DNA from: Deinococcus depolymerans | Lineage (GTDB): Bacteria > Deinococcota > Deinococci > Deinococcales > Deinococcaceae | DNA: 64,000 bases | Reading direction: 5' to 3' | NCBI RefSeq assembly: GCF_039522025.1 | Contig: NZ_BAAADB010000004.1 | Location: 124,001 to 188,000 of the forward strand | Shown here: positions 29,261-37,982 of the stretch, one piece after another | Layout: each line of letters begins with the position of its first letter | Numbering within the stretch: position 1 is the first letter of the stretch | Position numbers and translations under genes: made by a program | The notes under the pieces: model-generated | The model's input: the letters and a program-made list of their open reading frames with translations, nothing else | Database searches by the model: none | Told to the model about the DNA's origin: nothing

Positions 29261-31193
29261 ACAGTGGCGTGCCCGGCCCCTGGACCGCGTCACGCTCAGC
29301 ATCGTCATTCCCGCCTACAACGAATCCGAACGGATCCTGCCGACCCTGGCGGCCTTCGCCGTGGCCGTCAGCGCGGCCGGTGAACCCTGGGAGCTGATCG
29401 TCAGCGACGACGGCAGCCGCGACGGCACCGCCGACCTCGTCGAGAGTCTCGGCTGGGCGAACCTGCGGGTTATCCGGCACGCGAACACCGGCAAGGGCGG
29501 CGCGGTCCGCCGCGGCGTGCGCGCCTCGCGCGGGGAACTCGTGCTGTTCGCGGACGCCGACAACAGCACGCCCATCGAGGAGCTGCCGCGCCTGATCGCG
29601 GCCGTGCGGGCCGGCGCGCACATCGCCATCGGGTCACGCGCCGCCGAGGGCGCCGAGGAGACCGGCAAGAGCCCGGTGCGCCGCGCCGTGTCCGGCGCGC
29701 TGCGCCGCGTGACCCGCGCCGTGACCGGCGTGACCGCCGAGGACACCCAGTGCGGGTTCAAGCTGCTGCGCGGCGAGGTCGCCCACGACCTGTTCCGGCG
29801 CGGCACGCTCGACGGGTTCTCCTTCGACCTCGAACTGCTGTACCTCGCCGCGCGCGACGGCCTGCGCGTCACGGAAGTCCCGGTCCGCTGGGTGGACGCC
29901 CCGGACAGCAAGGTCGACCCGCTGCGCGACTCCGTGAAGTTCCTCAAGGACATGCTGGCCCTGCGCCGCCTGCACGCCCGCCCCGCACGCGCCCCCGGAG
30001 ACCCCATGCACCTCGCCGTCGTGACCGCCTTCCCGCCCGGCCGCCGCAGCCTCAACGAGTACGGCCTGCACCTCTCCCGCGTGCTGTCCGAGAAGGAGGA
30101 GGTGCGCCGCGTCACCATCCTCGCCGACCGCGTCGCCCCGGAACTGGCCGCGCAGGACGCCCCGAACGTGCGGCGCATCTGGGAGTTCAACGATCCGCTC
30201 AGCGCCGCGCGCATCCTGCTGGCGCTGCGCCGCGCCCGCCCGGACGCCGTGATCTTCAACCTGCAGATGGCCAGCTTCGGGGACCGCCGCGTGCCCGCCG
30301 CGCTCGGCCTGCTGACGCCGCTGCTCGCGCGCCTGACCGGCACGCCCAGCGTCACGCTGCTGCACAACCTGTTCGAGACGGTGGACCTCGACCGCGCCGG
30401 GTTCGGCGGGAACCCCGTGAAGACGGCCGTCACGCGCACCTTCGGGCGGGTGTTCACGCGGGCGCTGCTCGGCTCGAACCTCGTGGCGACCACCATGCCC
30501 CGTTACGTGAAACTGCTGCGTGACCGGTACGGCGCCCGCAACGTGTTCCTCGCGCCGCACGGCACCTTCCAGGTGCCGCAGCCGCCCCGCCCCTTCCCGG
30601 ACGTGCCCACGGTCATGACCTTCGGGAAGTTCGGCACGTACAAGCGCGTGGAGGTCCTGATCGAGGCGCACCGCCGCCTGCTGCTGCGCGACCCCCGCAC
30701 CCGCCTGGTCATCGCCGGGAGCGACACGCCCAACGCGCCCGGGTACCTCGACGGCGTGCGCCGCGCCTGCGCGGACGTGCCGAACGTGACCTTCACCGGC
30801 TACGTCGCCGAGGAGGACGTGCCGGGCGTGTTCAGCGACTGCACGGTCGTCGCCTTCCCGTACAGTGCCACGACCGGCAGCAGCGGCGTGCTGCACCAGG
30901 CCGGCGAGTTCGGCCGCGCGGCCGTCATGCCCCGCATCGGGGACCTCGCGGACCTGATCGAGGAGGAAGGCTACCGCGCCGAGTTCTTCACGCCCGAGGA
31001 CCCGGACAGCCTCGCGGACGCCCTGTGGCGCGTGCTGGGCGACCCCCGGCAGGCCGCCGCGCTCGGCGAGGCGAACTGGCGCGTTGCCGCCGGCCTTCCG
31101 CTCGCGGACGTGGCAGACTGGTACCTGCTTCACCTCGAGGAACTCACGGGCCGCGCGCCCACCCCCACCCCCGCCCAGGAGGCCCAGGCATGA
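29241..31193 (+). CDS. Fused glycosyltransferase GT2 (dolichyl-phosphate type) and GT4
   Basis: 650 residues. Residues 14-235 are a GT-A glycosyltransferase of family 2 like DPM1/Alg5: SIVIPAYNESERI, SDDGSRDGT, the metal-binding ADADNSTP and the QCGFKLLRG acceptor loop. Residues about 256-640 are a GT-B family 4 enzyme: MHLAVVTAFPPG, the nucleotide-sugar region TFGKFGTYKRV and the YSATTGSSGVLHQAGEFG helix. The first half would load a sugar onto a polyprenyl phosphate and the second extend a chain. At the junction an in-frame ATG (30006) is preceded by GGAG (29997-30000), so the GT4 half may also be made alone. The stop overlaps the following ATG. Confidence 0.85.
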   Translation: MSYPAFEQWRARPLDRVTLSIVIPAYNESERILPTLAAFAVAVSAAGEPWELIVSDDGSRDGTADLVESLGWANLRVIRHANTGKGGAVRRGVRASRGELVLFADADNSTPIEELPRLIAAVRAGAHIAIGSRAAEGAEETGKSPVRRAVSGALRRVTRAVTGVTAEDTQCGFKLLRGEVAHDLFRRGTLDGFSFDLELLYLAARDGLRVTEVPVRWVDAPDSKVDPLRDSVKFLKDMLALRRLHARPARAPGDPMHLAVVTAFPPGRRSLNEYGLHLSRVLSEKEEVRRVTILADRVAPELAAQDAPNVRRIWEFNDPLSAARILLALRRARPDAVIFNLQMASFGDRRVPAALGLLTPLLARLTGTPSVTLLHNLFETVDLDRAGFGGNPVKTAVTRTFGRVFTRALLGSNLVATTMPRYVKLLRDRYGARNVFLAPHGTFQVPQPPRPFPDVPTVMTFGKFGTYKRVEVLIEAHRRLLLRDPRTRLVIAGSDTPNAPGYLDGVRRACADVPNVTFTGYVAEEDVPGVFSDCTVVAFPYSATTGSSGVLHQAGEFGRAAVMPRIGDLADLIEEEGYRAEFFTPEDPDSLADALWRVLGDPRQAAALGEANWRVAAGLPLADVADWYLLHLEELTGRAPTPTPAQEAQA

Positions 31194-31507
31194 ACCGTCC
31201 CCCCGTGGACCTGAACATCGAGCAGCGCGGCACCGACGCCGCCCGCCTCATTCACCTCAGCGGCCGGCTGGACGCCCACCAGGTGCCGGCCTTCCTGGGC
31301 GCCGCCCAGCCGCTCGCGCCGCACACCACCCTGGACCTCGCGGGCGTGACCTTCATGGACTCCAGCGGCCTGGCCGCCCTGGTGAAACTGGTGCGCTCGG
31401 CGCGGGAACAGGCGGCCAGCGTGGAGATCGTGAACGTGCAGGACGCCGTGCGGCTCGCCATGGAAATCACCGGCCTGTACGGCCTGCTGCCCATCCGGAC
31501 CGCCTGA
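31190..31507 (+). CDS. STAS-domain anti-sigma-factor antagonist-like protein, copy 1
   Basis: 105 residues, one STAS domain. The phosphorylation loop is TFMDSSGLAAL, so a conserved serine is available for an RsbW-like kinase. The start overlaps the glycosyltransferase stop (ATGA) and follows GGAGG. The kinase/phosphatase that should act on it is encoded nine bases downstream. Its target may be a sigma factor, or, as in polysaccharide loci of other bacteria, an envelope enzyme. Confidence 0.85.
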   Translation: MNRPPVDLNIEQRGTDAARLIHLSGRLDAHQVPAFLGAAQPLAPHTTLDLAGVTFMDSSGLAALVKLVRSAREQAASVEIVNVQDAVRLAMEITGLYGLLPIRTA

Positions 31508-31515
31508 GGCCCGCC

Positions 31516-33102
31516 GTGAGTGTGCCCGCCCTCACGGCCACCGGCGACCAGGACGACCCGCAGGCCGCGCTGTTCACGGAACTGCTCGAGCAGGTCGCGG
31601 ACCTCAGCGACCAGCTGGTGTTCCTGCACCGCCTGATCCCGCAGGCCCTGGCCCTCGCCAGCGAGGAGCAGGCCGCCGCGCTGGTCCAGGAGGCCGCCAC
31701 GCTGATCAACACGCCGCGCGCCGCCCTGAAACTCGGGGGCCGCTGGATCAGCGGCGCGCCCGGCTGGCTGCGCGACCGGCCCGCCCCCCGGCGGCCCACC
31801 GTGCTGCCCACCGGCGCCATGCACACCGGCGCGCCCTTCATGGACGCCTGGCGGCCCACGGCCGTGCTGCTGATCCCCTGCGTGGACGGCTGGGTGGCCA
31901 TGTGGGGCAAACGGCAGTTCCAGGCCGGGGAGCGCAGCCTGATCGAGACGCTCTCCAAGCTGCTCGACGCGGCCCTCGAGGCGCAGCGCGCCCGCCGCGC
32001 GGCCGAACGGCACGCCCTGCAGCAGCGCGACCGGCAGCAGGCGCAGGCGGTGTGGCGGGCCGTGGCCCCCGAGACCCTGGTCAGCCCTCCCGGGTACCAC
32101 CTGAACCTGCACAGCCAGCCGGCCAGCGACTTCGGCGGGGATTTCCAGTTCCAGGAACGCGACTGGCTGGTGGTGGGCGACGTGAGCGGCAAGGGCCTGC
32201 CGGCCGCGATCATCACCGCCATGTTCGCCACGTCCTTCACGGTCGCCGTGCGCAGCGCCGCCCTGAACGACGCGCTGATCGAGGCGCTGCACGACCACCT
32301 GGAACGCTCCGGGGCCTTCTGCACCCTGGCGGCCGTGCAGGTCCGCCCGGACGGCGCGCTGCGGGTGTTCAACGTGGGCCACCCGCCGGTGCTGGTGCGC
32401 CGCGCCGACGGCAGCCTGGAAGACATCCGCGCCAGCGCCCCGCCCATCGGGACGTTCCCGCTGCTGCACGTCGAATTCGAGCGGGTCTGGCTGCACCCGG
32501 GCGACGCGCTGCTGCTGTACAGCGACGGCCTGTTCGAGGCGGAGGACGCCAGCGGCGTTCCCTTCGGCCTGGAGCGCCTGAACGCCCTGGCGGCCGCCGC
32601 CGCGCCCGGCGCGTTCAACGGCGAGGCCCTGCGCGCCCTGCGCGACTACACCGTCACGGACGACCTGACCCTGCTGACCCTGCAGCGCGACCCGGCCGCG
32701 CCCGGCGTCCACTGCCGGCTGCCCGGCGACCTCGCCGCGCTGCCGCAGGTGGGCGAGGCGCTGCGCGCGGCGTTGCCCCCCGGCCACCCGGCGCTGATGC
32801 CGGCCGAACTGGCCGTCACGGAACTCGTCGTGAACGCCGTCCGGCACGGCGGGGCCAGCAGCGTGGACCTGCGCCTGCACGCCAGCGGCGACGACCTGCT
32901 GCTGACCCTCACCGACGACGGCGCGCCCTTCGACCCGACCCGCGCCGAGGAACGCGGCGGCGGGGAACTGCGCGAACACGGGTACGGGCTGCTGATCGTG
33001 CGCCGCTGCGCGCGGGAGTGGCATTATGCGAGGAAGGGAGCGCTCAACCGACAGACCCTGCGCCTGCGCGCCCCGGCGCCCACGCCGCCAGGCGGCCCCT
33101 GA
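31516..33102 (+). CDS. SpoIIE/RsbU-type PP2C phosphatase fused to an RsbW-like ATPase
   Basis: 528 residues from GTG 31516. Residues 1-190 form an alpha/beta sensor region, perhaps GAF-like, ending in a charged helix (AQRARRAAERHALQQ). The central PP2C domain has the metal aspartates in DFGGDFQF, VVGDVSGKG, YSDGLFEAED and VTDDLTLL. The C-terminal HATPase has an N box (ELVVNAVRHGG), LTDDGAPFDP and GYGLLIVRRC. Both halves look active, so one protein could phosphorylate and dephosphorylate the STAS proteins at 31190 and 33154. Vibrio SypE combines the same kinase and phosphatase activities to control a polysaccharide locus through SypA. Confidence 0.85.
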   Translation: MSVPALTATGDQDDPQAALFTELLEQVADLSDQLVFLHRLIPQALALASEEQAAALVQEAATLINTPRAALKLGGRWISGAPGWLRDRPAPRRPTVLPTGAMHTGAPFMDAWRPTAVLLIPCVDGWVAMWGKRQFQAGERSLIETLSKLLDAALEAQRARRAAERHALQQRDRQQAQAVWRAVAPETLVSPPGYHLNLHSQPASDFGGDFQFQERDWLVVGDVSGKGLPAAIITAMFATSFTVAVRSAALNDALIEALHDHLERSGAFCTLAAVQVRPDGALRVFNVGHPPVLVRRADGSLEDIRASAPPIGTFPLLHVEFERVWLHPGDALLLYSDGLFEAEDASGVPFGLERLNALAAAAAPGAFNGEALRALRDYTVTDDLTLLTLQRDPAAPGVHCRLPGDLAALPQVGEALRAALPPGHPALMPAELAVTELVVNAVRHGGASSVDLRLHASGDDLLLTLTDDGAPFDPTRAEERGGGELREHGYGLLIVRRCAREWHYARKGALNRQTLRLRAPAPTPPGGP

Positions 33103-33153
33103 GCGCCCCGCCGTCCCCTCCGCCCCTTCCAGAAAAAGGACCCCCTGCCTGTC

Positions 33154-33468
33154 ATGTCACTGAGTCACAACGCCGACGGACCTCACCTGAACCTCGCCGG
33201 ACGGCTGGACGCGCAGAACGCCGCCGACCTGCGCGCCGCGCTGGCCCGGCACGCCGCCGCCACCCCCGGTGACCTGAGCGTGGACCTGAGCGGCGTGCCG
33301 TTCATGGATTCCAGCGCCCTGGCGGCCCTGGTCGGTGCGCTCAAGGACCGCCGCCGCGAGGGCCGCACCCTGCGCCTGAGCGGCGCCAGTCCCGCCGTGC
33401 GGGAACTACTGTCCCTGACCATGCTCGACCGGGCCTTCGCGCTCCCGCCGGACGGAGCGTCCCGGTGA
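33154..33468 (+). CDS. STAS-domain protein, copy 2
   Basis: 104 residues, a second single STAS domain with PFMDSSALAALVGAL as the phosphorylation loop. It is a paralogue of the STAS protein at 31190 but shorter at the N-terminus (MSLSHNADGPHLNLAGRLD). It lies on the other side of the phosphatase/kinase gene, and its stop overlaps the GTG of the receiver gene (GTGA). Two antagonists with one modifying enzyme suggest either two targets or a competition design. Confidence 0.85.
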   Translation: MSLSHNADGPHLNLAGRLDAQNAADLRAALARHAAATPGDLSVDLSGVPFMDSSALAALVGALKDRRREGRTLRLSGASPAVRELLSLTMLDRAFALPPDGASR

Positions 33469-33875
33469 CCTCGCACCTGCCGGCCAACGTCACGCTGTTC
33501 GGCCACGTGCCCTCCAAGCACGTCCTGATCGTCGAGGACGCGCCGGGCATGCGCCTGCTGATCCGGCACATCCTGCAGCAGGGCGGCCACAAGCCCATCG
33601 AGGTGGGCAGCGTCGAGGAGGCCCTCGAGGAACTCGACCTCGGCAGCGTGGACGTGATCATCACGGACCTGTTCCTGCCCGGCGACAGCGGGCTGGAGCT
33701 GCTGCGGGTCCTGCATGGCGTGCCGGACGCGCCGCCCGTGATCGTCCTGACCAGTTCCGGCGAGGACCGCCTGCGCGAGCGCGCCATGACCCTCGGCGCC
33801 CGCGGCTTCCTGAGCAAACCCTTCAGCCGCTACGAGCTGCTGGACGCCGTGTTCATGGCCGGACAGTCCTCCTGA
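33465..33875 (+). CDS. Stand-alone response-regulator receiver (CheY-like)
   Basis: 136 residues: a receiver domain with the acidic pair in IVEDAPG, the phospho-acceptor Asp in IIITDLFLPGDSG, the Thr/Ser switch in IVLTSSG and Lys in FLSKPF. There is no output domain. An unusual 17-residue N-terminal extension (MTSHLPANVTLFGHVPS) precedes the fold. No dedicated histidine kinase is in this cluster. In SypE the receiver is part of the same chain as kinase and phosphatase; here it is separate but co-transcribed. The start is GTG, coupled to the STAS stop. Confidence 0.85.
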   Translation: MTSHLPANVTLFGHVPSKHVLIVEDAPGMRLLIRHILQQGGHKPIEVGSVEEALEELDLGSVDVIITDLFLPGDSGLELLRVLHGVPDAPPVIVLTSSGEDRLRERAMTLGARGFLSKPFSRYELLDAVFMAGQSS

Positions 33876-33891
33876 CCCGGGGGCCCGCCCG

Positions 33892-36800
33892 GTGACCCGC
33901 GCCCGCCCGGACGCCCCGCCCCGCCCCCGTACCGCCGGCCCGCCCGACCCGGCCCGCCCGCCGTCCCTGGCGATTCCCGGCGCGACCCTGAACGCCGCGG
34001 ACGACGAACGCGCCGGCGGGCGGCTGCTGGCCTTCGCGCTGCTGATCGTGATCGTCCTGCACGGCGCGCAGCTGATCAGCGGGTCCTTCACGCGCACCTA
34101 CGACGCGCTGATCCACGTGTACTTCGGCGCGCACTACGCCCGGTCGTTCTTCGACCCCTGGGAGAGCGGCTGGTACACCGGCTTCTCGCTGACCTCGTAC
34201 CCGCCGCTCAGTCACTACCTGATCGCGCTGCTCAGCCTGGTCTTCGGCCTGATGGGCGCCTTCGCGCTCACGCAGCTGCTCGCGCTGGTCGGCCTGACGG
34301 TCGGCATGTACCGCTTCGGGAAGGTGTTCGTCACCGCGCGGGCCGCCGGGTACGGCGCGGTCCTGCTGACCCTCTCGAGCGCCATCGCCGAGACCGTGCA
34401 CGTGTTCGGGCAGCTGCCGACCACCCTCAGCCTGGGCCTGCTGCTGAACGCCATTCCGTACGCCGCGCGCTACGTGCAGACCGGGCAGCGCCCGCTGCTG
34501 CTGCGCGCCGCGGCCTTCACGGCCGCCACGACCGCCGCGCACCACGTCACCACCCTGTTCGGCAGCGTGTTCTTCATCGCGCCGGTCCTGCTGGCCGTGG
34601 TGCTGCAGGGCGCGTCCCGCCCCCGCCCGGGCGAGGCGCAGGGCGGCGGCTGGCAGCACCTGCGCCGCCGGGTGTACCGCGCGCTGCCGCGCGTGTACCG
34701 TGGGGCGCTGTACGGCGCGCTGGCCGTCACGGCGCTCGTCACGGTCGTCCTGCCGTACTGGCTGTGGAGCCGCAGCGACCCGATCACGCAGGTGCCCATC
34801 CCGCACGGCAGCCGCGCGAACTTCCTGGTCCGCACCGACTTCGGGTTCATGTTCTGGCTGGTGCCGTGGGCGACGCTGCTGCCGCTGTACTGGGACGCCG
34901 CCCGCCGCGGCCTGGGCAGTCACCGGGGCCTGCCGCGCTGGCCGGTCCTGGCGAGCGTGCTGCTGCTCACGCTGCTCGGCACGGGCGGCACCACCCCCCT
35001 GCCGAAACTGCTGCTGCGCGGCGCGTTCGACATTCTCACCCTGGACCGCTTCACGTTCTGGGCCGTGATGCTCCTGACGCCGCTGGCCGGGCTGGTCGTG
35101 GAATCCTGGCGGCACGGCGCGTGGCGGGTGTTCGTGCAGGCCCGCCTGGGCCGCCGCGTGCACCACCTGCTGGGCCTGGGGCTGGTCACGGCCGCCGTGA
35201 CGCTCTCGTGCCTGATCAGCGCCCTGACCTACTACCGCCGGTTCCAGCCGGCGTTCATCGACGTGGCGCCCATCGTCCGCTTCCTGGAAAGCGGCGGCCG
35301 GGACCGCTACCGTTACCTGGTGCTGGGCTTCGGGGATCAGATGGCGTGGCTCAGCGCGAACACCCGCGCGACCACCCCCGACGGGAACTACCACTCGGCC
35401 CGCCGCCTCCCGGAACTGACGGCCACGCCCGTCGAGCGGCTGGAGGGCGCCAAATACACGGGCGTGCCGGGCCTGGGCAGCCTCACGCAGTTCCTGACGA
35501 CGCCCGCGCGGTACAACCTGCGCTTCGTGCTGTCCAACGACGCCTTCTACGACCCGGCGCTGCACGCCCTGGGCTGGTCGCGCCTGGGCACCCTGCCGGG
35601 CGGCATCGTCGTGTGGGAGCAGCCGGGCATCCCGGCGCTGCAGCCGAGATTGCCACGCCGGGAACTGCCGGTCTGGCAGCGGCTGATGTGGGCGCTGCTG
35701 CCCAGCGCCGCCGCGGCCGCCGCGCTGCTGAGCCTGCTGGTCCCGCTGGGCGCCGCCCCGGGCGCGCCGCGCCGGTCCCGCTGGCCGTGGGTGCGCCTGC
35801 TCGCCGAGGACAGCCGGGAGCCGCCCCCCAGCGCCGGCCACTGGTGGGACAGCTGGGTGCGGCGCCTGCCCTTCCGTCCCTGGCGTACCGCGCGCCTGCG
35901 CGCCCCCCGCCTGAGCCCCGCGCGGCGGCTGGTCAACAGCGCGCTGCTGCTCGCGGCGCTGCTGGGCGGCGCGGCGCTGCTGGGCGCGCACCTGCGCCCC
36001 GCCCCCACCCCGGAACGGACCCTGCTGGCCTACTGGGACGCCATCGACTTCAAACGCTTCGGGGACGCCTACCGCCTGATCGACCCGCAGGACGGCCTGA
36101 CCGAGGAACGCTGGCGGCTGGACCTGTCGGTCGTGGGCGGCCTGCGCAGCGGGTACGCGAAACTCGACCGCCTGAAGGTCGGGCCGGTCACGTACAGCGC
36201 CCCGCCGGGCGCCCGCACGCGCGTCGGGACGCTCGCCACTGCCCAGCTGACCCTGACCTGGTTCACCGCGTTCGGCAACATCCGGGAGACCCTCTGGCAG
36301 GAACTCCGCCTCACGGAGGCCGGCTGGCGCCTGAGCGCCCAGCCGCAACTCACGGTCCGCCCGCCCCGGCGGTTCCGGCCGCTGCCCACCCTGACGCGCG
36401 CCGCGCCGGTCGGGGACACCCCGGTCCCGCTGCGGGTCCTGAACGCGCGGCTGGTGGCGTTCCGGTCCACGCCCGGCGCGGCCGAGCAGGTGGCGGTCGT
36501 CGGGGAGGCCGTGAACGCCGGGCGTGAACCCGCCGCCGTCGATGTCACCGCCACCGTGCTGGACGCCGGCGGCACCGAACTCGCCCGCAACACCGCCGGC
36601 ACCCACGCGCTGCACTGGCTGCTGCCGGGGGAACGCACGCCGTTCCGCGTGACCTTCGGCGGTCCCGGCATGACCGTCCGCGCGGCGCAGGTGGGGTCCT
36701 TCGCGGTCCGCGCGCAGGGCTGGGTCACGGCGCGCGGCCTGGACCGCAGCCTGAACGTCTGGTCGCAGGGCGACGCCGTCCGCGTCGAGAACGCCGGGGC

Positions 36801-37035
36801 GGGCGAGGCGACCATCACGAACGTCCTGCGCGCCCTGACCGACCCCGGCGGCGTGGCGTGGGTCACGCAGACGTTCCTGCTGGAGGCCGTGCCGCCCGAC
36901 CAGTCCCGCACGGCCCTGCTGGGCCGCTCCCTGCCCGCCGGGTACCGCGTGCTGCTGCCCGCCACACGCCGCGCCGCGCCGCCTGTCTCCGGCTCGGTCG
37001 TGTACGCCGACGCCTTCCGCCGGGAGGAGCCGTGA
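33892..37035 (+). CDS. Giant GT-C-like membrane protein with C-terminal envelope domains, copy 1
   Basis: 1047 residues from a GTG. Residues about 45-470 form about ten membrane helices with the first-loop motif YDALIHVYFGAHYARSFFDP and SYPPLSHYLIALLSL. This pattern resembles GT-C membrane glycosyltransferases and the PTPS-related membrane family. Residues about 460-600 are a large extracytoplasmic part, followed by two helices, an NTF2-like region (LAYWDAIDFKRFGDAYRLI) and a C-terminal strand domain with LHWLLPGERTPF. It might transfer or polymerise a sugar outside the membrane; no catalytic residue can be proven from sequence. It is a clear paralogue of the protein at 40780 and is coupled to the next gene by GTGA. 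Confidence 0.6.
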   Translation: MTRARPDAPPRPRTAGPPDPARPPSLAIPGATLNAADDERAGGRLLAFALLIVIVLHGAQLISGSFTRTYDALIHVYFGAHYARSFFDPWESGWYTGFSLTSYPPLSHYLIALLSLVFGLMGAFALTQLLALVGLTVGMYRFGKVFVTARAAGYGAVLLTLSSAIAETVHVFGQLPTTLSLGLLLNAIPYAARYVQTGQRPLLLRAAAFTAATTAAHHVTTLFGSVFFIAPVLLAVVLQGASRPRPGEAQGGGWQHLRRRVYRALPRVYRGALYGALAVTALVTVVLPYWLWSRSDPITQVPIPHGSRANFLVRTDFGFMFWLVPWATLLPLYWDAARRGLGSHRGLPRWPVLASVLLLTLLGTGGTTPLPKLLLRGAFDILTLDRFTFWAVMLLTPLAGLVVESWRHGAWRVFVQARLGRRVHHLLGLGLVTAAVTLSCLISALTYYRRFQPAFIDVAPIVRFLESGGRDRYRYLVLGFGDQMAWLSANTRATTPDGNYHSARRLPELTATPVERLEGAKYTGVPGLGSLTQFLTTPARYNLRFVLSNDAFYDPALHALGWSRLGTLPGGIVVWEQPGIPALQPRLPRRELPVWQRLMWALLPSAAAAAALLSLLVPLGAAPGAPRRSRWPWVRLLAEDSREPPPSAGHWWDSWVRRLPFRPWRTARLRAPRLSPARRLVNSALLLAALLGGAALLGAHLRPAPTPERTLLAYWDAIDFKRFGDAYRLIDPQDGLTEERWRLDLSVVGGLRSGYAKLDRLKVGPVTYSAPPGARTRVGTLATAQLTLTWFTAFGNIRETLWQELRLTEAGWRLSAQPQLTVRPPRRFRPLPTLTRAAPVGDTPVPLRVLNARLVAFRSTPGAAEQVAVVGEAVNAGREPAAVDVTATVLDAGGTELARNTAGTHALHWLLPGERTPFRVTFGGPGMTVRAAQVGSFAVRAQGWVTARGLDRSLNVWSQGDAVRVENAGAGEATITNVLRALTDPGGVAWVTQTFLLEAVPPDQSRTALLGRSLPAGYRVLLPATRRAAPPVSGSVVYADAFRREEP

Positions 37036-37982
37036 CCGGCCGCGCCGCCCGCTGGTGGCTGGCGGGCCTGCTGCTCACCGCCTGCCGACCCGTTCCCGAC
37101 CGACCGGGCCCCGACCGATCCGTCCTGGCCGCGCCGGCCGTCACCCTGGAGGCGTCCGGGGAGACGCTGCGGGTCCGGGCGGCGGGACCGGCCGGGGCCC
37201 GCTGGCGGGTCGTGTGCGACACCTTCGCCGGTCCGCTCGTCTGGGACGGTCCGCTGCCCGGACCCCCGCTGCCCGCCCCTCCACTGCCGGCCGCCGGCCG
37301 CTGCGAGGCGACCGTGACGGCCCCCGGCGGCCCGGTCCTGGCCCGCGCGCGGCTGGACCTGCCCGCCGCCCGCCCTCCTGCCGCTGCCAGCGCCGTTCCC
37401 CTCATCGCTGCCATCCCTGCCGCTGACAGTCCCGCCCCCCTCGCCGCCACCGGCGTGCTGAGCGTCACGCCGGCCACGGTGCGCCTGGGCCTGCGCGAAC
37501 CCTGGACGGTCCGGGCCACGCTGCGCCGCCCGGACGGCACCCCCGTCCCGGACGGCACGCCGGTCGAGCTGAGCGCAGCGGCCGGCGCGGAGCGCCTGAG
37601 CGCGGCGCGTGTCACGGTGAACGGGGAGGCGTCCTGGCAGCTCACGCCGGAAGTGGCCGGCACGTACCGCCTGCTGGCGCGCGCCGGATCCTGGCGCGGC
37701 GAGGCGCGCGCGCAGGCCCGCCCGGCCCTGCTGGGCCGCCGCCCGCAGGCCCTCTGGACCGGCCGCGAGGTGCAGGTCGCGCTGCGCTGGTCGACCGGCG
37801 CCTTCCCGGACGACGGCACGCCCGTCACGCTGGAGGCCCTGAACCGCAGCGGCCGGGTCGTGTGGACCGCGCAGGCGACGACCGCGCAGGGCGTGGCCCG
37901 CGCCCGCGTCCCCACCCTGCCCGGCGCGGTCACCCTGCGCCTGCGCGTGGCCGGCACCGAGGAGCGGCTCCCGTGGCCGTGA
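37032..37982 (+). CDS. Ig-like lipoprotein of the glycan locus, copy 1
   Basis: 316 residues from GTG 37032, overlapping the previous stop. A short signal peptide ends in LLLTAC, so Cys17 is the lipidated residue. The rest is Ala/Pro-rich with two Ig- or invasin-like beta domains, the second with LRRPDGTPVPDGTPVELS and a GTYRLLARAG strand. No enzyme motif is seen. The gene is always beside the giant membrane protein (compare 43578), so it is probably an outer-face partner of it. The start of the next gene overlaps its stop. Confidence 0.65.
   Translation: MTGRAARWWLAGLLLTACRPVPDRPGPDRSVLAAPAVTLEASGETLRVRAAGPAGARWRVVCDTFAGPLVWDGPLPGPPLPAPPLPAAGRCEATVTAPGGPVLARARLDLPAARPPAAASAVPLIAAIPAADSPAPLAATGVLSVTPATVRLGLREPWTVRATLRRPDGTPVPDGTPVELSAAAGAERLSAARVTVNGEASWQLTPEVAGTYRLLARAGSWRGEARAQARPALLGRRPQALWTGREVQVALRWSTGAFPDDGTPVTLEALNRSGRVVWTAQATTAQGVARARVPTLPGAVTLRLRVAGTEERLPWP

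Noticed and set aside
28061..31193. Flippase plus GT4 considered as a Pel-type locus
   Set aside because: Pel needs PelD, PelE and a deacetylase/hydrolase PelA with recognisable motifs; none is seen. The GT2 part and the paralogous giant proteins do not belong to Pel.
33853..36615. A 920-codon minus-strand frame across the giant membrane protein
   Set aside because: Composition is Gln/Arg/Gly/Val-rich and domain-free; the plus strand encodes clear membrane helices and is coupled to its neighbours.
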